Source: Stieleria tagensis
Lineage (GTDB): Bacteria; Planctomycetota; Planctomycetia; Pirellulales; Pirellulaceae
DNA length: 61,605 bases
Reading direction: 5' to 3'
NCBI RefSeq assembly: GCF_024129865.1
Contig: NZ_JAMYFE010000111.1
Span: 1 to 61,605 of the forward strand
The position numbers and the translations under genes were made by a program. Positions 43,825 to 53,345 of the stretch are shown piece by piece. Within the stretch, counting starts at the first letter, position 1, and the number at the start of each line of letters is the position of its first letter. The notes beneath the pieces were generated by a model, which did not search any database, was not told the DNA's origin, and saw only the letters and a program-made list of their open reading frames with translations.

Positions 43825-46050
43825 CTAGTGATTGGTCAAAAAGGTTTTGCTGGTCAACAATCCCCAAAACAAGTCAGCAAAAAACTCCTGGCGATCGCCC
43901 AGACTTGACCACCGCCCCGTTTCGTCTTGAATCTTGCTCCATTCTGCTTGCCAAAACGACGCCTCGGCATCTTGCATCGGTCGTGACAGCGTTCGCCAAT
44001 ACAATGCGTCTGCCAAACGCAAATCGTCGGGTTCATCCCGCAACAGCTTGCTAAGCGCCCCGGTTGGATCCACTAAGCGTTGATTGATCAAGTCGCCATT
44101 AAGAAAGTGGAGGGCTTGAGCCATCGACCCAGCATCCAGCGCAGGGGCCTCGCAGGCCGCTTCACGGTCACAACGCCCCAGTACATCCAGCGCCGTGGAT
44201 TCCAAACGGTTGTCGGTTATCCGCAACGCATTGGTTGCATCGCTGTCACCAAAGGTCATCGCGACGCCAGTCGCGTCGGCAATCGTTCCGGCCAACACCT
44301 CGGCCTCCAATGGCCGAACCATGCGATGTGAATAGTCGTTGCGATCGTTTTCATTTCCTGGCGATGGCCGAGACGATCGACCGTAGGCGTCGGACAGACA
44401 AATCATTCGCACCAGTGGTTTCATTCGGAAATCGTGCGCAATGAATTCCCTCGTCAGCGCGTCCAGTAACTCTGGATGACTCGGTGGATTCGTGGCCCGA
44501 ATATCATCGACCGGATCGATCAACCCGCGCCCCATCAACTGAGCCCAGACGCGGTTCACTGTTGCGCGTGCAAAGTAGGCGTTTTCTGGGTCAGTCACCC
44601 AGTCGGCGAATTGTTGCCGACCATCGGCGTCGCCGGCTAGATCTCGGGTTCCTGGAATTCGTTGAGTTGCCGGCCGGCCGCTGACCGGATCGGTGACTTC
44701 GCTGCCTGGCAATGAACGCACCACGCGGCCCTGTTGCAGTTTGGCAAAAATTGCTGCCAGCCCGTGATAGTCTTGTTGCCGCCAATGATCAAAGGGATGG
44801 TCGTGGCAATTCGCACACCGCAGTCGCACTCCCATCATCACTCGCGTGGCCGATTCAGCCAGCCCCTGAGGCCCGCCGGCGGATCGCAAAAAATTCACCG
44901 GCCCGATGTCATATCCGTCGCCATTGGCAGTCAGCATTTCTTCTGCGACGCGGTTCCATGGCACATCCTCACGGATTTGCTGGACCAACCATCGCTGAAA
45001 CGCCTCCGCGCCCGCCGGTTGCAACTGCTTGCTATCGATGGCCAGAATATTGGCCCATTTCAAAGCCCAGTAGTCGGCAAATTCGTCTGCGGCCAGCAAA
45101 CGATCGATCAGGAGTTGACGTTTCCGTGGATCCGGATCGACCGCAAAACGCTGAAGTTGGTCAACCGGTGGCAATCGTCCCGCCAGATCCAGCCACGCCC
45201 GCCGCGCGAACGCGAACTCATCCGCGTCGCCAGAAGCGGGGATTCGAAACCGCCTAAGTTTCTGTGTGATGTATCGATCAATCAAACCGGATTGTTCAAG
45301 ATCCGGCGGACCAACTGAGGTGTCATTGGCGACCAAATCCTGCATCGGAACGGCCAATCGAATCGCCTTCACTCGGTCCAGGTAGCGGGCAATGACGACG
45401 TGTTCCCCGCGACGATGCACTCGCAGCTGCTGGTTGTCAGTCTCAACGGAGACGGATTCGGGGTCATCTGATTCCCAGACTGTCCAGCGGGTCACATCCT
45501 GACGGGTCCCATCGGAAAAAGTGGCTCTCGCTGAAACATTAACCGAAGTTCCCGGCTGGTCCAACATCACCGATTCCGGATGAAACACCACCTCAGTCAC
45601 AGTCCGGCCACCCTCGCGACGTGCTCCAGAATCGATCCATCGCTCGAGCCATTGATAGGCCAATGAACCCGCATCAAATCGTTCGCCACCGCCATGCTCC
45701 ATCGACTCCGTCGCTTTTCGCAGCAGTAGACTCTTCGAAGCGTCAAACAAATTCACACGTCGCCCTTCCAAATCCCGCGTCAGAGCGAAGTGGTCTTTTT
45801 TCGGATTGGATCCGAACAATGACAAACTCAATCCGCCCCGTCCGATCGCGGCACCATGGCACGCCCCCGCGTTACATCCATAACGTGTCAACAGTGGCAC
45901 GACTTGTGTATCAAAGTCGATCTCAACCGGTATGTCTCTACTATCGTTCGCTTGAATGGCACTGCCTTGCCCGCCAGACTCGATCGCCATTGCAACAGCC
46001 GACCAAGCGAGCAGCAAACCACACAGACCCGTCGTGATATGAATTTTCAA
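43825..46050 (-). CDS. DUF1549-DUF1553 secreted protein
   Basis: The 741-residue protein has a leader (GLCGLLLAWSAVAMAIE). VPLLTRYGCNAGACHGAAIGRGGLSLSLFG resembles the cytochrome-like start but with a CxxxxCH spacing. A Big2/Ig-like insert (VNVSARATFSDGTRQDVTRWTVWES) follows, then DUF1549 (FAFARRAWLDLAGRLPPVDQLQRF, LRCANCHDHPFDHWRQQDYHGLAAIF, with CANCH) and DUF1553 (ARATVNRVWAQLMGRGLIDPVDDIRATNPPSHPEL). It lacks a full N-terminal PSCyt1 heme site, unlike its neighbour. It overlaps the Trx-like gene upstream by ATGA. It is probably extracytoplasmic and works with the DUF1501 protein. Confidence 0.92.
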   Translation of the reverse strand: MKIHITTGLCGLLLAWSAVAMAIESGGQGSAIQANDSRDIPVEIDFDTQVVPLLTRYGCNAGACHGAAIGRGGLSLSLFGSNPKKDHFALTRDLEGRRVNLFDASKSLLLRKATESMEHGGGERFDAGSLAYQWLERWIDSGARREGGRTVTEVVFHPESVMLDQPGTSVNVSARATFSDGTRQDVTRWTVWESDDPESVSVETDNQQLRVHRRGEHVVIARYLDRVKAIRLAVPMQDLVANDTSVGPPDLEQSGLIDRYITQKLRRFRIPASGDADEFAFARRAWLDLAGRLPPVDQLQRFAVDPDPRKRQLLIDRLLAADEFADYWALKWANILAIDSKQLQPAGAEAFQRWLVQQIREDVPWNRVAEEMLTANGDGYDIGPVNFLRSAGGPQGLAESATRVMMGVRLRCANCHDHPFDHWRQQDYHGLAAIFAKLQQGRVVRSLPGSEVTDPVSGRPATQRIPGTRDLAGDADGRQQFADWVTDPENAYFARATVNRVWAQLMGRGLIDPVDDIRATNPPSHPELLDALTREFIAHDFRMKPLVRMICLSDAYGRSSRPSPGNENDRNDYSHRMVRPLEAEVLAGTIADATGVAMTFGDSDATNALRITDNRLESTALDVLGRCDREAACEAPALDAGSMAQALHFLNGDLINQRLVDPTGALSKLLRDEPDDLRLADALYWRTLSRPMQDAEASFWQAEWSKIQDETGRWSSLGDRQEFFADLFWGLLTSKTFLTNH

Positions 46051-46736
46051 CGCTCGGCTTCAGGCTTGGGGGCTGTAGGTGCGGCGGACCTCGCCCGTCG
46101 CTTCATTGCACTGTCCTGTCGGCCCGGATACGCGAATTTTTCTAACGTCTCAACCGTCGGCGGTTCTTGCTTCAATCGTTTTGACAACTCAGCAGCAATC
46201 TTGGGTCCATCGGTCAACGATGGCTGTACCAGAGCTGCATTGGCCACCACTTTGTTTTCATCGGCGATCAGGATCGTCAATTCCACGTTCCGATTCAGAC
46301 CATACGCGCCGGGACCTTCGCCGCCATCGACGGAAACTCCCACGGGGACTTGGAACTGCAATGATTTGCGAGCCCGATTCAGATACTCCTTGGCTTTGGC
46401 TTGGTCGTCATCCAACCAAACCACAACCGCCGCAGGTGCGGGGTCGACCAACGAGTGGGCGTAACTGGTGAGTGCCCGCGTGAGCGCCATTCCCGGCCGC
46501 GTCAGTTTATGTACGAATACGACCAGCGTTGGTTTGCCGCCTGCCAATGCAATCGGATCAAAGGTCTTGTCGGCGAGGTCATCATAGACACCTTGCAACT
46601 CAAACCCACGCAACGGTTCGCCGGCCTGTGGACCGGAAAACACAGGATCATCACACTGTCCCACTGTCGCGGGGATCAGATTCAATGCAGACAATACCAG
46701 GATGAACACCGCCATTTGGTTTCGAAACCCAGACAT
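46047..46736 (-). CDS. secreted redoxin-like (thioredoxin-fold) protein lacking catalytic cysteines
   Basis: The 229-residue protein has a leader (MAVFILVLSALNLIPATVGQ). The Trx-fold core reads FDPIALAGGKPTLVVFVHKLTRPGMALTRAL, then AAVVVWLDDDQAKAKEYLNRA and VPVGVSVDGGEGPGAYGLNRNVELTILIADENKVVANAALVQPS. The AhpC/redoxin active-site cysteine position holds HKLTRPGM with no Cys, so thiol redox chemistry is unlikely. The C terminus is basic (MKRRARSAAPTAPKPEAER). The ATGA overlap with the DUF1549/1553 gene makes it the first gene of the operon. A structural or binding role is inferred. Confidence 0.85.
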   Translation of the reverse strand: MSGFRNQMAVFILVLSALNLIPATVGQCDDPVFSGPQAGEPLRGFELQGVYDDLADKTFDPIALAGGKPTLVVFVHKLTRPGMALTRALTSYAHSLVDPAPAAVVVWLDDDQAKAKEYLNRARKSLQFQVPVGVSVDGGEGPGAYGLNRNVELTILIADENKVVANAALVQPSLTDGPKIAAELSKRLKQEPPTVETLEKFAYPGRQDSAMKRRARSAAPTAPKPEAER

Positions 46737-46886
46737 CAGCGATTCTCACAATGAAAACAAGGGAATTGAAAACCCGGACTTCAAGCCGATTCATCCCGTT
46801 GGTTATAACCGAACCTATCCCACGGCGCAGAATAATCGAGTGAAATCACTTTCTGTCGGCCGGCTCCCAAGTCTGACCATTCATCG

Positions 46887-47735
46887 ATGATCCGTTTCTT
46901 TCCTTTCGACAAACCCGTTTTCGAGCACCAGTTTGGTATCGCAGCACTCCCAGCGGCGCAACCGATTCTGCAAACCACTGATCAATACACGCAAGAAATT
47001 GAACTCCGACGTCAACAACTCGAATCACGCTTTCGCGATACCTATTTGGTTGATTCCGATGGCAAGGCATCTCATTCGAATCAAACGCTTCGATTCCTAG
47101 TGGATCATTGCGATCACCTTTCGCGCCACCAAGACCAATTCGTCAATCAGCTGACTGGCGAATCGATCCCAATTGCCGATGCTGACCTGCACTGGTTGGG
47201 CCGGAACGTTCAAGAGGACGTCGTGGTCCTGTCGGATGATGTTCAGCGCGGTTTCCCGGTGTTGAGTGGTTGCGTTTGCTTTCCAAGTGGATGGTCAATT
47301 GCCGAGAAACTGGGCCAGTCGGTGCTGGCGATTCATCACGACGTCCCCGAATTTCAGACGGCCCTGTATCCCGCAACGGAAAAGCTGATGCAGCGGATGA
47401 AGCCAGGGAAAACGGTCTGGCGCACCAACTGGGGTGTCCGGCCTTGGTCACAACTGGACCAGTCGCCTCGACATCAAGCTCAGCTCGATCTCCTGGCCAA
47501 GCAAATCACGCCGCAGAATGCTGGCCAGCGCTGCTATTTTCGCACTGAATTTCAAACGCTGACACGACTCCCTGGTTCTGCAATCGTCTTTACGATTCTG
47601 ACGCAGCAGTGCAAATTGTCTGAACTGACCGATCCGCAGCGAGACTTGCTCCGCGGCGTGCTGGCAACCTGCCCCGAATCGACGCTGCGCTACAAAGGGA
47701 TCTTGCCGTTCTTGGACGCACTGACAAACCACTAA
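46887..47735 (+). CDS. DUF3445 heme-dependent oxidative N-demethylase-like protein
   Basis: The 282-residue protein matches the DUF3445/HDOD family. Segments used: FPFDKPVFEHQFGIAAL at the start, YLVDSDG, EDVVVLSD, GCVCFPSGWSIAEKLGQSVLAIHHDVPEFQTALYPATEKLM, VWRTNWGV, CYFRTEFQTLTRLPGSAIVFTILTQ. Characterised relatives form the heme subunit of a dimethylamine-oxidising demethylase; fungal relatives are monooxygenase-like. It is cytoplasmic. It is divergent from the redoxin operon and convergent with the AraC gene. No reductase partner is adjacent, so dimethylamine use is not shown here. Confidence 0.88.
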   Translation: MIRFFPFDKPVFEHQFGIAALPAAQPILQTTDQYTQEIELRRQQLESRFRDTYLVDSDGKASHSNQTLRFLVDHCDHLSRHQDQFVNQLTGESIPIADADLHWLGRNVQEDVVVLSDDVQRGFPVLSGCVCFPSGWSIAEKLGQSVLAIHHDVPEFQTALYPATEKLMQRMKPGKTVWRTNWGVRPWSQLDQSPRHQAQLDLLAKQITPQNAGQRCYFRTEFQTLTRLPGSAIVFTILTQQCKLSELTDPQRDLLRGVLATCPESTLRYKGILPFLDALTNH

Positions 47736-47786
47736 GCAATTCTGGGAACTTCATGGGCGTCGCCTCCCGTAGCAGCTGCCGCCAAG

Positions 47787-47870
47787 CTGGCGATTACCCA
47801 CACGTTTTGTTTGATCGCCCGCTAAATCCTTCGCGAACGCGTCGGGTTGCCATTTGTGGGTAATCGCCAG
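47787..47870. repeat. long-loop perfect inverted repeat, possible bidirectional terminator
   Basis: CTGGCGATTACCCACA (47787-47802) and TGTGGGTAATCGCCAG (47855-47870) are perfect 16-base complements around a 52-base loop. The loop contains TCGCGAACGCGTCGGGTTGCC (about 47831-47851), a piece of the palindromic-repeat flank. It lies between the convergent DUF3445 and AraC genes. It could end both transcripts or be a small mobile palindrome that captured repeat sequence. Confidence 0.8.
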
Positions 47871-47927
47871 CCCGCCAAGATTCAGATCGACTCCGTGCGC
47901 GTGCTATCGTGCAGAATCGCTCAAACG

Positions 47928-48788
47928 TTACGATCCCGACGAAATCGATTTCCGATAGGCCATCGGGGAAACGTCCACCTGTGACTTGAATTGTCGATAG
48001 AACGTGGACAGGTCGTTGAACCCACATTCGAACGCGACCGCTGCAATCGAAAGGTTTGTTTGAGCCAATTGATGTTTGGCATGGTTGATGGCAAGTTTTC
48101 GAACGTGCACCAACCACGTCGAACCAGTCTGTTCCTGGAACAATTTTGTGAACGCTCGGCGCGATAGGCCGATCGATTCGGCGGCTGCGTCAATCGTCGT
48201 CGCTTCATAAAAATCGGTTGCCAACCGCGCCACATAGTCCGCCATCACTTCGCGGTCATCGCGCGACACGTGACGCTGGTCGGACGAATCCCCACCCGGG
48301 GCCGATTCGCGTTGCTGCAAGATCCATTCGACCAAACGCATCGCAGCGCCCACCAGCGAAATTGCAACCGTCCGCCCCCCAGCCGCCTGATGATGTCGCA
48401 TCCGCCGCAGTTGACTCGCCACGCGATTGGATAGATGCGAGTTGCTAGGGACCAAGCCCCAACGCAGATAGCCGACCAGCGATGGATCAAAATCAAACAA
48501 ATGCTGGTTGATACAGCAAACGTATAAACTGCTCGCTGCATCTGGGGCATCTGCGATTCGATTTGCCACCCGCGGCGGCACAACGATTAGATCGCCTTCT
48601 TCGAAATGAACCACACGGTCTTTGGATTCCACCACACCGCGACCGCGTAAAACGTAAACCAATTTGACAAATTCGTGCTCACGCCACTCCATCGTGAACT
48701 CCGGCGAATGATGGCTCTCCAAAACCAACACTCCCCACGACGGCAGATTCTCGTCCAATGCATGGTCGGTTAGTGCTGGTTTCGTCAT
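47928..48788 (-). CDS. AraC/XylS family transcriptional regulator
   Basis: The 286-residue protein has an N-terminal cupin sensor domain (FTMEWREHEFVKLVYVLRGRGVVESKDRVVHFEEGDLIVVPP) and a C-terminal double helix-turn-helix (IDAAAESIGLSRRAFTKLFQEQTG; LSIAAVAFECGFNDLSTFYRQFKSQVDVSPMAYRK). The last segment is the AraC signature. It is divergent from the DapA-family gene with 114 bases between, so it probably activates that gene and the OYE gene after it in response to a small carbon compound. The ligand is unknown. Confidence 0.93.
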   Translation of the reverse strand: MTKPALTDHALDENLPSWGVLVLESHHSPEFTMEWREHEFVKLVYVLRGRGVVESKDRVVHFEEGDLIVVPPRVANRIADAPDAASSLYVCCINQHLFDFDPSLVGYLRWGLVPSNSHLSNRVASQLRRMRHHQAAGGRTVAISLVGAAMRLVEWILQQRESAPGGDSSDQRHVSRDDREVMADYVARLATDFYEATTIDAAAESIGLSRRAFTKLFQEQTGSTWLVHVRKLAINHAKHQLAQTNLSIAAVAFECGFNDLSTFYRQFKSQVDVSPMAYRKSISSGS

Positions 48789-48902
48789 ACGCCTCTGCCC
48801 GAAATGCCAATTTCAGATGATCCGATTTCCCAAGACATGCTCTCGCAAATCGGCTAGCATTTCAAGCCGCTGCACAAACGATGCCCAAAACGCAATTGGC
48901 GA

Positions 48903-49895
48903 ATGATGACCGCATTTGAACCGATCGATCCTATCTCGTTGCTCAAACCCCGCCGCAAGATCACAGGCATCTCCGCCATTCTGTTGCCATTGCTTGCGGA
49001 TGATAGCGTTGACTGGAAAGGCTTTGATGCCCATGTCGCTCGTACGTTTGACGCCGGACTATCCCCGGCGATCAACATGGACACCGGATATGGAAACCTG
49101 ATCGACGACCAGACACGACTCACAGCCCTGCAGCGGACTCAATCAATCGCCGACGGGCGTGATTATGTCGCCGGATCCTTTGTCGGCGATGGGCCCGGTG
49201 CCGCTTTCAACGACACCGCCTACTGCAAGGCGATTGATCAAATTCAATCCCACGCTGGCACGCCGATTTTTTTCCAGTCCTATGGGCTGGCACATGGCAG
49301 TGACGACCAAATCGTCGCCAACTACCAGACACTTGCCAATCACTGCGATTCGTTTTACGCGTTTGAACTCGGCACGGTGTTTGCGCCCTTTGGCAATATC
49401 TATTCACTCAGTGTTTACGAACAATTGATGGGCATCCCAAAGTGCCGTGGTGCAAAACACTCTTCGCTTAGCCGTGAACTGGAATGGCAGCGATTGATTT
49501 TGCGGGATCGTGTGCGGCCGGATTTCAAAGTCTTCACCGGAAACGATTTGGCAATTGACATGGTGATGTATGGCAGTGACTACCTGTTGGGACTTAGCAC
49601 GTTCGCGCCGGACGCGTTTGCGTTGCGCGACGCGTATTGGGAACAGGGATCCTCAGCGTTCTACGAACTCAATGACCTACTTCAGTATCTGGGCGCGTTC
49701 GCATTCCGTGCCCCCGTTCCAGCCTACAAGCACAACGCCGCAATGTTCCTGAAACTGCTGGGTCAGATCGAAACCGACCGAACCTTTCCGGGTTCGCCGA
49801 TCCGTGCGGACAGCGACCGCGATGTGCTTGCTAAAATCGCAGCCGATCTGCAGGCCTGTATGAGAACGAGTCCATCGGCCGCATCGATCGCCTGA
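48903..49895 (+). CDS. DapA/NAL-family aldolase-lyase
   Basis: The 330-residue protein is a TIM barrel of the dihydrodipicolinate synthase/N-acetylneuraminate lyase superfamily. [43 protein letters not shown] is the entry and phosphate/carboxylate-binding area. The Schiff-base Lys is in [10 protein letters not shown] (Lys185), preceded by MGIPKCR, and [13 protein letters not shown] lies near the end. Members split or join 2-keto acids, so a sugar-acid or related substrate is likely. The wider subfamily is poorly studied. It is divergent from the AraC gene and about 90 bases before the OYE gene on the same strand. Confidence 0.85.
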   Translation: MMTAFEPIDPISLLKPRRKITGISAILLPLLADDSVDWKGFDAHVARTFDAGLSPAINMDTGYGNLIDDQTRLTALQRTQSIADGRDYVAGSFVGDGPGAAFNDTAYCKAIDQIQSHAGTPIFFQSYGLAHGSDDQIVANYQTLANHCDSFYAFELGTVFAPFGNIYSLSVYEQLMGIPKCRGAKHSSLSRELEWQRLILRDRVRPDFKVFTGNDLAIDMVMYGSDYLLGLSTFAPDAFALRDAYWEQGSSAFYELNDLLQYLGAFAFRAPVPAYKHNAAMFLKLLGQIETDRTFPGSPIRADSDRDVLAKIAADLQACMRTSPSAASIA

Positions 49896-49982
49896 GTTCA
49901 CTCCCACGACCATCACGTTTCCATTTCGCCGATCGCCCCGCCGACGCGATTCCCTTTTCATCCCACTTCGCATCAATCAATC

Positions 49983-51407
49983 ATGGCCACCTATCCTCGA
50001 ATCGCCAGTCTGAAAACGTTTGATGATTTCCAACAGCGACTCGATGCGCTGGGATTGGAATTGCCGGCTGACGAATCGGTTCAATCGGGGCCGGATTCTC
50101 CACTCGCACAAACCAGTCGCGTTGGCAGTTTGACGATCGGCAATCGATTCTGCATTTTGCCGATGGAGGGTTGGGATGGCACAACCGACGGCAAACCGAC
50201 GGAACTGACGCGACGCCGATGGAAGAACTTTGGCATCAGCGGCGCCAAATTGATGTGGGGCGGCGAAGCGGTGGCGGTCCGCCACGATGGGCGTGCCAAC
50301 CCCAATCAATTGTGCATGACCGACGCCAACCTTTCCCAGATTGGTGAATTGAGGGAATTGTTGATTCAGTCCCACGCCGAACGTTTCGGCAACACGGACG
50401 ATTTGGTGGTCGGCCTGCAATTGACTCACTCAGGTCGATTTGCCCGTCCCAACGAAAAAACAACAGCCGAACCGCGAGCCGCACAGCGCAACCCGGCGCT
50501 GGACCCTCGGATGCAGATCACAGACGATTCAGCAATGATCAGCGACGATGAATTGAAATCGCTAATCGATGACTTCGTCAAATCTGCGGCCAACGCGTCC
50601 AAGCTAGGCTTCCAATTTGTCGATGTGAAACACTGCCATGGCTATTTGGGCCACGAACTCCTGAGCGGTGTTGATCGCCCGGGCGAATTCGGCGGCAGCT
50701 TTGAAAATCGAACGCGTTTTCTGCGCCAGATCGTCGCCGGGATCCGCGCCGAGGCGCCAGGGTTGGAGATGGGCGTGCGGCTAAGCATCTTTGACTTTTT
50801 GCCGTATTGCAAATCCGAAAGCGGCGTCGGCCAGCCCGATCCGGCCGGTGACCCGAGATTAGTGTTCGGCAGCACACCCAACGGAGACGGTGTTGACTTG
50901 ACCGAACCGATTCGCTTTTTGGAGTTGATGAAATCGCTGGGTTTAAATCTGGTCTGCACCACCGCCGGCAGCCCCTACTACACGCCTCACATTCAGCGGC
51001 CTGCCTATTTCCCACCCAGCGACGGATACAATCCACCCGAGGAACCGTTGATCGGCGTGGACCGACAAATTGCGGCAACGGCGGAACTCAAGAAACGGTT
51101 TCCCGAAATGTTTATCGTCGGATCTGGATACACTTACCTGCAAGACTGGTTGCCCAACGTGGCTCAGGCGGTCGTCCGCACTCAAATGGCTGATTCGATT
51201 GGACTCGGACGCATGGTGTTGTCGTATCCCGACCTGCCAGCCGATGTGCTAGCCGGCACCGTTTTGGTCCGCAAGAAAGTCTGCCGTACCTTTAGCGACT
51301 GCACGACCGCCCCACGCAAAGGCATCGTCAGCGGTTGCTATCCGTTGGACCCGTTCTACAAGAACATGCCCGAACGAAAGCAACTGCTCGAACTCAAAAA
51401 AGGCTAG
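49983..51407 (+). CDS. NADH:flavin oxidoreductase, old yellow enzyme family
   Basis: The 474-residue protein has an FMN-binding barrel of the OYE/2,4-dienoyl-CoA reductase type: [18 protein letters not shown] at the FMN strand, [37 protein letters not shown] with the substrate-binding His217-Cys-His219, and [44 protein letters not shown] for FMN phosphate. The C-terminal [27 protein letters not shown] is Cys-rich, but a clear 4Fe-4S set is not evident. It reduces an activated C=C bond or similar group using NAD(P)H. It appears co-transcribed with the DapA-like gene. Confidence 0.9.
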   Translation: MATYPRIASLKTFDDFQQRLDALGLELPADESVQSGPDSPLAQTSRVGSLTIGNRFCILPMEGWDGTTDGKPTELTRRRWKNFGISGAKLMWGGEAVAVRHDGRANPNQLCMTDANLSQIGELRELLIQSHAERFGNTDDLVVGLQLTHSGRFARPNEKTTAEPRAAQRNPALDPRMQITDDSAMISDDELKSLIDDFVKSAANASKLGFQFVDVKHCHGYLGHELLSGVDRPGEFGGSFENRTRFLRQIVAGIRAEAPGLEMGVRLSIFDFLPYCKSESGVGQPDPAGDPRLVFGSTPNGDGVDLTEPIRFLELMKSLGLNLVCTTAGSPYYTPHIQRPAYFPPSDGYNPPEEPLIGVDRQIAATAELKKRFPEMFIVGSGYTYLQDWLPNVAQAVVRTQMADSIGLGRMVLSYPDLPADVLAGTVLVRKKVCRTFSDCTTAPRKGIVSGCYPLDPFYKNMPERKQLLELKKG

Positions 51408-51408
51408 T

Positions 51409-51433
51409 GCATCATTCAGGCTAACACTGATGC
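51409..51433. terminator. weak dyad between convergent genes
   Basis: GCATCA (51409-51414) and TGATGC (51428-51433) can form a 6-base stem in the 28-base gap between the convergent OYE and sulfatase genes. The stem is short and lacks a T-run; a terminator function is only possible. Confidence 0.25.
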
Positions 51434-51435
51434 GA

Positions 51436-52998
51436 CTACTTCGCTTCGCGATTAAGTGGTTCTTCCACCACCAACGATTTGGGGAAATCCGCAGCCTGCT
51501 TGCCGCCACGTTCTTCCCATCGTTTGTTTTGTGAATTGCCAGCTGGTTGATTCATCGGGATGTCCATCCCACCGGCATCGCCAAGCATTTCATACAACTT
51601 GTCCTCCATTTCTTTGGCAACCGATTTGTAGTCCGGATCATTGATCAAGTTCTTGACCTCCTCCGGATCAGTCGTCAAATCGTACAGTTCATCAACGTCC
51701 CACAAGCCGTAGTAGGTGATGTACTTGAACCGATCGCCACGCAACGCAAACTGAGTCGGGGATTGTGGAAAGTTCTTTTCCCAATAGTAGACGTACAAGA
51801 AATAATCTCGCCACGGCATGTCTGGCGTGTTGGGCATGTCCAGGAAACTCTGGCCGTCCATGTAGTCCGGCGTTTCGATTCCGGCGGCGTGCATGATCGT
51901 TGGACCGACATCGATGTTCCCAATCACGTTTTCGATGACCGTACCGCCCGAAAATAAATTTGGGCACTGCATCATCATCGGGACACGAATCGACGCCTCA
52001 TAAGAAACACGTTTGTCGATCAATCCGTGCTCGCCCCACATGAATCCGTTGTCGCCCATGTAGATCACCAGCGTGTCGTCGTGAACGCCCATCTCCTTCA
52101 ACTGATCGAGCACTCGCCCCACACTGTCGTCGACCGCGAGCACCGATTCACAGTAGCGCCGGTACAGGTAATCCAAACCCTTGTCGCCGTGGTAAGAAAA
52201 ATCGATTCCATGCCAACTGTTGCGTTGATCACGCACCCAACGTGGCGCATCATTTTCTGCTTTGATGTTCTCGCCACGTGGCAGAAAACTCAAATCAACA
52301 TCGGCATAGCGATCTTTGTGTCGTTCTGCCGGAGTGAAATTCGAGTGCACCGCTTTGTGTGACAGATACAGAAAAAACGGTTTGTCGCCGTTGCGTTGCT
52401 TCAACCAATCAACCGCATAGTCGGTCAATTCGTCTGTGATGTAACCCTTTTGCTTGACCCGTTCGCCGTTAACGTTCAGTGTGTAATTCGGGCCAGGCGG
52501 CAAATAGTTTCCTTGTCCGCGGAAACTGATCCAATGGTCGAATCCGGGCCGCGGATCGTCGTGATGACCACCCATGTGCCATTTGCCAATGAACGCGGTG
52601 TCGTAACCGGCCCGTTGCAGATACTGAGGGAAGAAGACGGTGCCTTCGGGGACCGTTCGATTGTTGTCAATCACGCGATGCTTGTGCGTGTACAACCCGG
52701 TCAAGATCGAAGCACGACTGGGCGAGCAAAGACTGGTGGTGACAAACGCGTTCTTCAGATGCGCGCCGTTGGCAGCCAACGAATCCAGGTGCGGGGTTTC
52801 CAGAAACGGATGCCCGGCAAACCCCATCGCGTCATAGCGATGATCGTCCGTCAACACAAACACCACATTGCGTGGCTTCACTCCCTCCCGCTTCGGAGTC
52901 TCAGGTAAATCTGCCGCAGACGCAAACGACCCGGTAAACAGAGACAAAACGAGCGTGAGGGACAAGCTCACAAACAACAGACGCGGTGGCAAAACCAT
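51436..52998 (-). CDS. secreted sulfatase (type I)
   Basis: The 520-residue protein has a signal peptide (LLFVSLSLTLVLSLFTGSFASAA). VVFVLTDDHRYDAMGFAGHPFLETPHLD is the metal site and CSPSR (Cys91) the formylglycine motif. TAFIGKWHMGGHHDDPRPGFDHWISF and VIYMGDNGFMWGEHGLIDKR follow. The short C-terminal part is typical of S1_8/S1_16-like or GlcNAc-6-sulfatase-like enzymes; I do not assign a subfamily firmly. It would remove sulfate from glycans outside the cytoplasm. It ends next to the convergent OYE gene and is followed upstream by a repeat-filled gap. Confidence 0.93.
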   Translation of the reverse strand: MVLPPRLLFVSLSLTLVLSLFTGSFASAADLPETPKREGVKPRNVVFVLTDDHRYDAMGFAGHPFLETPHLDSLAANGAHLKNAFVTTSLCSPSRASILTGLYTHKHRVIDNNRTVPEGTVFFPQYLQRAGYDTAFIGKWHMGGHHDDPRPGFDHWISFRGQGNYLPPGPNYTLNVNGERVKQKGYITDELTDYAVDWLKQRNGDKPFFLYLSHKAVHSNFTPAERHKDRYADVDLSFLPRGENIKAENDAPRWVRDQRNSWHGIDFSYHGDKGLDYLYRRYCESVLAVDDSVGRVLDQLKEMGVHDDTLVIYMGDNGFMWGEHGLIDKRVSYEASIRVPMMMQCPNLFSGGTVIENVIGNIDVGPTIMHAAGIETPDYMDGQSFLDMPNTPDMPWRDYFLYVYYWEKNFPQSPTQFALRGDRFKYITYYGLWDVDELYDLTTDPEEVKNLINDPDYKSVAKEMEDKLYEMLGDAGGMDIPMNQPAGNSQNKRWEERGGKQAADFPKSLVVEEPLNREAK

Positions 52999-53345
52999 AT
53001 CGCAATCGACTCCAAATTTCGGTGGGGAAAGACAAACACGGAATCGCGTAGTCTAAACCGAATCGGAACCGCATGCGCGCCCGTCTAGGCGAAGCTGTCT
53101 CGAGAGCCATCTGTGACCACAGGCAGGCAATCCTGCCTCGCTGCCCCAGGCGAGAAAGCTACCGATACGCTTTTCATCGCAACCCGAAGCGTGAGCGAGG
53201 GATTTAGCCGGTTGACGGGATCCCTCGCTGACGCGTCAGGTTGCCAAAAACCAATGCCCCTCGCGAAAGCGCCGGCTTCAAACCGAACGCGTCGGGTTAC
53301 GAAAGCTGTTAGGCCGCCGCCCGCGAATCAGTCATCGACGCCCCC
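52999..53345. other. intergenic region filled by repeats
   Basis: The 347 bases include AGGCAGG-CAAT-CCTGCCT (53121-53138), a 7-base stem with 4-base loop that could end the upstream - strand transcript, and the palindromic repeat at 53179-53300. No gene is seen. Confidence 0.65.
53179..53300. repeat. palindromic (REP-like) repeat, copy 3, with flanking module
   Basis: Arms 53179-53202 and 53221-53244 are complementary over 24 bases with a few mismatches and keep the loop TTTAGCCGGTTGACGGGA, one base different from copy 1. Bases about 53246-53300 are the reverse complement of the module at 61527-61580 (AATGCCCC, GGCTTCAAA and GCGTCGGGTTA blocks), so hairpin and flanking module form a compound element. 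Confidence 0.88.
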
